Source: Shimia sp039969785 (lineage in GTDB: Bacteria > Pseudomonadota > Alphaproteobacteria > Rhodobacterales > Rhodobacteraceae). Taken from it: a stretch of 64,000 bases of DNA. This document shows positions 62,176 through 64,000 of this stretch, in pieces. Every line of letters starts with the position of its first letter. The first letter of the stretch is position 1. Where the stretch lies: positions 248,001 through 312,000 of the forward strand of contig NZ_JBDVNC010000022.1 of the NCBI RefSeq assembly GCF_039969785.1, given 5' to 3'. A program made the translations under genes and the position numbers. The notes under the pieces were generated by a model. It made no database searches and was not told where the DNA came from. It worked only from the letters and a program-made list of their open reading frames with translations.

Positions 62176-62945
62176 GCATTGTTCTTGAGACCAAAGGTCT
62201 AAGCAAATCCTTCGGTGGGATCGTTGCCGTGGATGACGTGTCCTTCCAGCTTAAAAAGGGCGAGTTGCTTGCCTTGATCGGTCCGAACGGCGCGGGAAAA
62301 AGTACGTGTTTCAACATGCTCATGGGGCAACTGTCGCCAACTGCCGGTGACGTTTATCTGTCGGGCGAACGAATCAATGGGCTGCGGCCTCGCCAAATCT
62401 GGCGCAAAGGCGTAGGACGGACATTTCAGATCACCGCGACATACAGTTCGATGACTGTTGTTGAAAACGTGCAAATGGCGCTGCTTTCACACCACAAACA
62501 AGTGTTCCGCTTTAAGCCTTATGCGCACCGGATGTATCACGCAGATGCCATCGCGCTTTTGGAAAAGGTTGGCATGTCTGAGCAGGCTGAACGGCACTGT
62601 GCCGTGCTTGCATACGGCGACCTAAAACGAATGGAGCTTGCTATAGCTCTGGCACATGAGCCGGTTTTGTTGCTGATGGACGAGCCGACCGCCGGAATGG
62701 CTCCGAAGGAACGCGTGGCCCTCATGCAGCTAACGGCTGACATTGTTCGCGACGAGCAGGTCAGCGTCTTGTTTACCGAACATGACATGGACGTTGTTTT
62801 TGCCCATGCACACCGAATTATGGTGCTCAACCGTGGCAAGTTAATTGCCGAAGGCAACGCCACCGAAATCCGTAATAGCCCCCTTGTCCAAGAAGTCTAC
62901 CTAGGTGGCGGAACACTATTTGCCGAGGAAGACGCACATGCTTAA
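62172..62945 (+). CDS. ABC transporter ATP-binding protein, LivG-like
   Basis: First ATPase of the importer, 257 aa. Walker A GPNGAGKST, Walker B VLLLMDEPTAGMAP, and switch His in FTEHDMD. The signature is LAYGDLKR, not LSGGQ, which is usual for the urea/aromatic branch of the LivG family. C-terminal VQEVYLGGG is typical. Overlaps the fused permease and livF genes by 4 and 8 bases. Confidence 0.94.
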   Translation: MSIVLETKGLSKSFGGIVAVDDVSFQLKKGELLALIGPNGAGKSTCFNMLMGQLSPTAGDVYLSGERINGLRPRQIWRKGVGRTFQITATYSSMTVVENVQMALLSHHKQVFRFKPYAHRMYHADAIALLEKVGMSEQAERHCAVLAYGDLKRMELAIALAHEPVLLLMDEPTAGMAPKERVALMQLTADIVRDEQVSVLFTEHDMDVVFAHAHRIMVLNRGKLIAEGNATEIRNSPLVQEVYLGGGTLFAEEDAHA

Positions 62946-63639
62946 CGTTGACGAAGTGAACAGTTTCTACGGTAAAGCGCATGTCCTGCGCGACCTCAGT
63001 TTTTCCGTGCCGAAAGGCAATGTTGTGGCCCTTCTTGGTCGCAATGGGGCGGGCAAAACCACCACCATGAAGTCCATTATGCAACTGGTACGCCCTGCTT
63101 CCGGTATGGTCACATTTGACGGACACTCAATCGTTGGATCGCAGCCGCATAAGGTCGCAAAACTGGGCTTAGGGTACGTCCCTGAAGAACGCCGCATTTT
63201 CACCGATCTGACCGTGGCAGAGAATTTGATCGTAGGCAAACAGCCCCCGCGCGAAGGTGCAGTGACATGGTCAGAAGAGATGTTGTTCGAGCTGTTTCCA
63301 AACCTAGCAGAACGCCGCAACAACCGCGGCAAGGCCTTGTCCGGCGGGGAGCAACAAATGCTGACGATTGCACGGACTTTGATGGGCAATCCGTCTTTCG
63401 TGTTGTTGGACGAACCCAGCGAAGGCGTCGCCCCTGTCATTGTGGAGCAGATGGTCAAAGTCATTCAACAACTGAAATCCGAAGGCCTTACCGTCTTGTT
63501 ATCCGAGCAAAACCTTCACTTCGCACAGGCCGTCGCCGACCTTGTGGTGATCATCGAAAGCGGCGTGCAAGTCTATCATGGCACCCTGAAAGACCTCAAC
63601 GCACATCCTGAAATCCGCGACGCGTATCTGGCGGCCTAA
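62938..63639 (+). CDS. ABC transporter ATP-binding protein, LivF-like
   Basis: Second ATPase, 233 aa. Walker A GRNGAGKTT, signature LSGGEQQML, Walker B FVLLDEPSEGVAP and switch His equivalent in LLSEQNLHFA. The N-terminus MLNVDEVNSFYGKAHVLRDLSF and the LGYVPEERRIFTDLTVAENL motif are LivF hallmarks. The ATG at 62938 lies in the end of livG; a more upstream codon is unlikely. Completes a five-function importer, with binding protein, fused permease and two ATPases. Confidence 0.94.
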   Translation: MLNVDEVNSFYGKAHVLRDLSFSVPKGNVVALLGRNGAGKTTTMKSIMQLVRPASGMVTFDGHSIVGSQPHKVAKLGLGYVPEERRIFTDLTVAENLIVGKQPPREGAVTWSEEMLFELFPNLAERRNNRGKALSGGEQQMLTIARTLMGNPSFVLLDEPSEGVAPVIVEQMVKVIQQLKSEGLTVLLSEQNLHFAQAVADLVVIIESGVQVYHGTLKDLNAHPEIRDAYLAA

Positions 63640-63656
63640 ATTACGGGACTCTGACG

Positions 63657-64000
63657 ATGACAACACCATTCAAAGCCAAAGGTAGGTGTCAGTGAGAAGC
63701 AAAGCCGGTCACCATTGAATACACTGAGCGCCTAGTTGAGACACAATTCTGTCTATGCACCGATTGCACCAACACCTGTGGCGGCGCGCTTGCTCTGTTT
63801 GCAGTGGTCCAGAGCGCTAGGTTTGAGATCGCGGCGGGCGCATCTAAGATCAAAAACTTTGACACCAATCTCACGTGCCACCGAAAACATTGCCAAGGCT
63901 GCGGATGTCATATGTTTTCGGAAGTCGACGTATTTCCCGAATTGGTGCTGGTCCATGTCCCAACACTTGAACGCGGCCAAAACGAAGGAACCGCACCAGA
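63657..64000 (+). pseudogene. GFA-family (CENP-V/GFA) protein with in-frame stop, cut by window edge
   Basis: Starts 17 bases after livF: MTTPFKAKGRCQ-stop-EAKPVTI..., then FCLCTDCTNTCGGALALFAVVQSARFEIAAGASKIKNFDTNLTCHRKHCQGCGCHMFSEVDVFPELVLVHVPTLERGQ to the window end. The downstream Cys pattern (CxC...CxxC) and the GCGCHMFSE part match glutathione-dependent formaldehyde-activating-like (GFA) zinc proteins. The TGA at 63693-63695 stands where these proteins have the second Cys of the first CxC pair, one base from TGC/TGT. Everything after stays in one frame for at least 305 bases, so the lesion looks recent. Confidence 0.75.

Noticed and set aside
63693..63695. TGA in the GFA-family gene read as selenocysteine
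   Set aside because: A Cys-position TGA is suggestive, and GGTC occurs about 12 bases downstream, but no convincing SECIS-type stem surrounds it, and another island gene also has a nonsense codon. Decay is simpler.

Overview
The window looks like chromosome from a marine-type alphaproteobacterium of the Rhodobacteraceae (Roseobacter group). The evidence is a flagellar cluster containing FlaF and FlbT, several matches to a CtrA-like TTAA-N7-TTAA motif upstream of flagellar genes, moderate GC, many TTG/GTG starts, and the overall gene repertoire. No rRNA, tRNA or CRISPR array was seen.

Layout. (1) 1-6769, minus strand: a polyamine-type ABC importer (ATPase, periplasmic binding protein, two permeases, the second cut by the window edge), a class III aminotransferase and a GntR/FCD regulator. 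Three copies of a TGATCAAATT operator-like motif flank the regulator. (2) 6770-8247: a mostly empty gap, then an APH/choline-kinase-fold phosphotransferase. (3) 8296-40016: one continuous flagellar cluster of about 35 genes. It covers hook and filament assembly (flgD, fliK, flgJ-like, flgN-like, fliC, flaF, flbT), rod, basal body and export (fliI, flgBC, fliE, fliQ, flgFGAH, flhB, fliR, flhA, a separate lytic transglycosylase), the motor (motA, motE-like, motB, two fliL-like genes, a large helical-repeat periplasmic protein), MS-ring and switch parts (fliF, fliH, fliN, fliP) and flgI, flgL, flgK, flgE. FliG, FliM and FliS/FliD are not present. (4) 40091-46227: plsC-like acyltransferase and the tamA-tamB outer-membrane assembly pair. 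(5) 46331-48300: mobile-element graveyard. A badly broken IS3-family copy has been interrupted twice, in opposite orientations, by a roughly 40-nt two-hairpin element; beside it is a decayed IS6-family transposase. (6) 48464-end: a catabolic island.

The catabolic island is the most interesting part. It encodes homologues of 6-hydroxynicotinate reductase and enamidase, enzymes of reductive nicotinate breakdown, together with a Rieske oxygenase, ferredoxin reductase, class III CoA-transferase, glutaryl-CoA dehydrogenase, two tandem DUF1185 proteins, a UPF0280 (ApbE-like fold) protein, a MarR regulator and a complete branched-chain-type ABC importer. The logical flow is import of an N-heteroaromatic acid, oxygenation, ring reduction, hydrolytic ring opening, CoA activation of a C5 diacid, and oxidative decarboxylation to crotonyl-CoA. 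Four 18-bp near-identical sites lie in front of its three main transcription units and look like the operators of the MarR protein. Two small genes of the island are broken: the ferredoxin (a stop codon plus loss of two cluster-ligand cysteines) and a GFA-family protein (TGA at a conserved Cys position).
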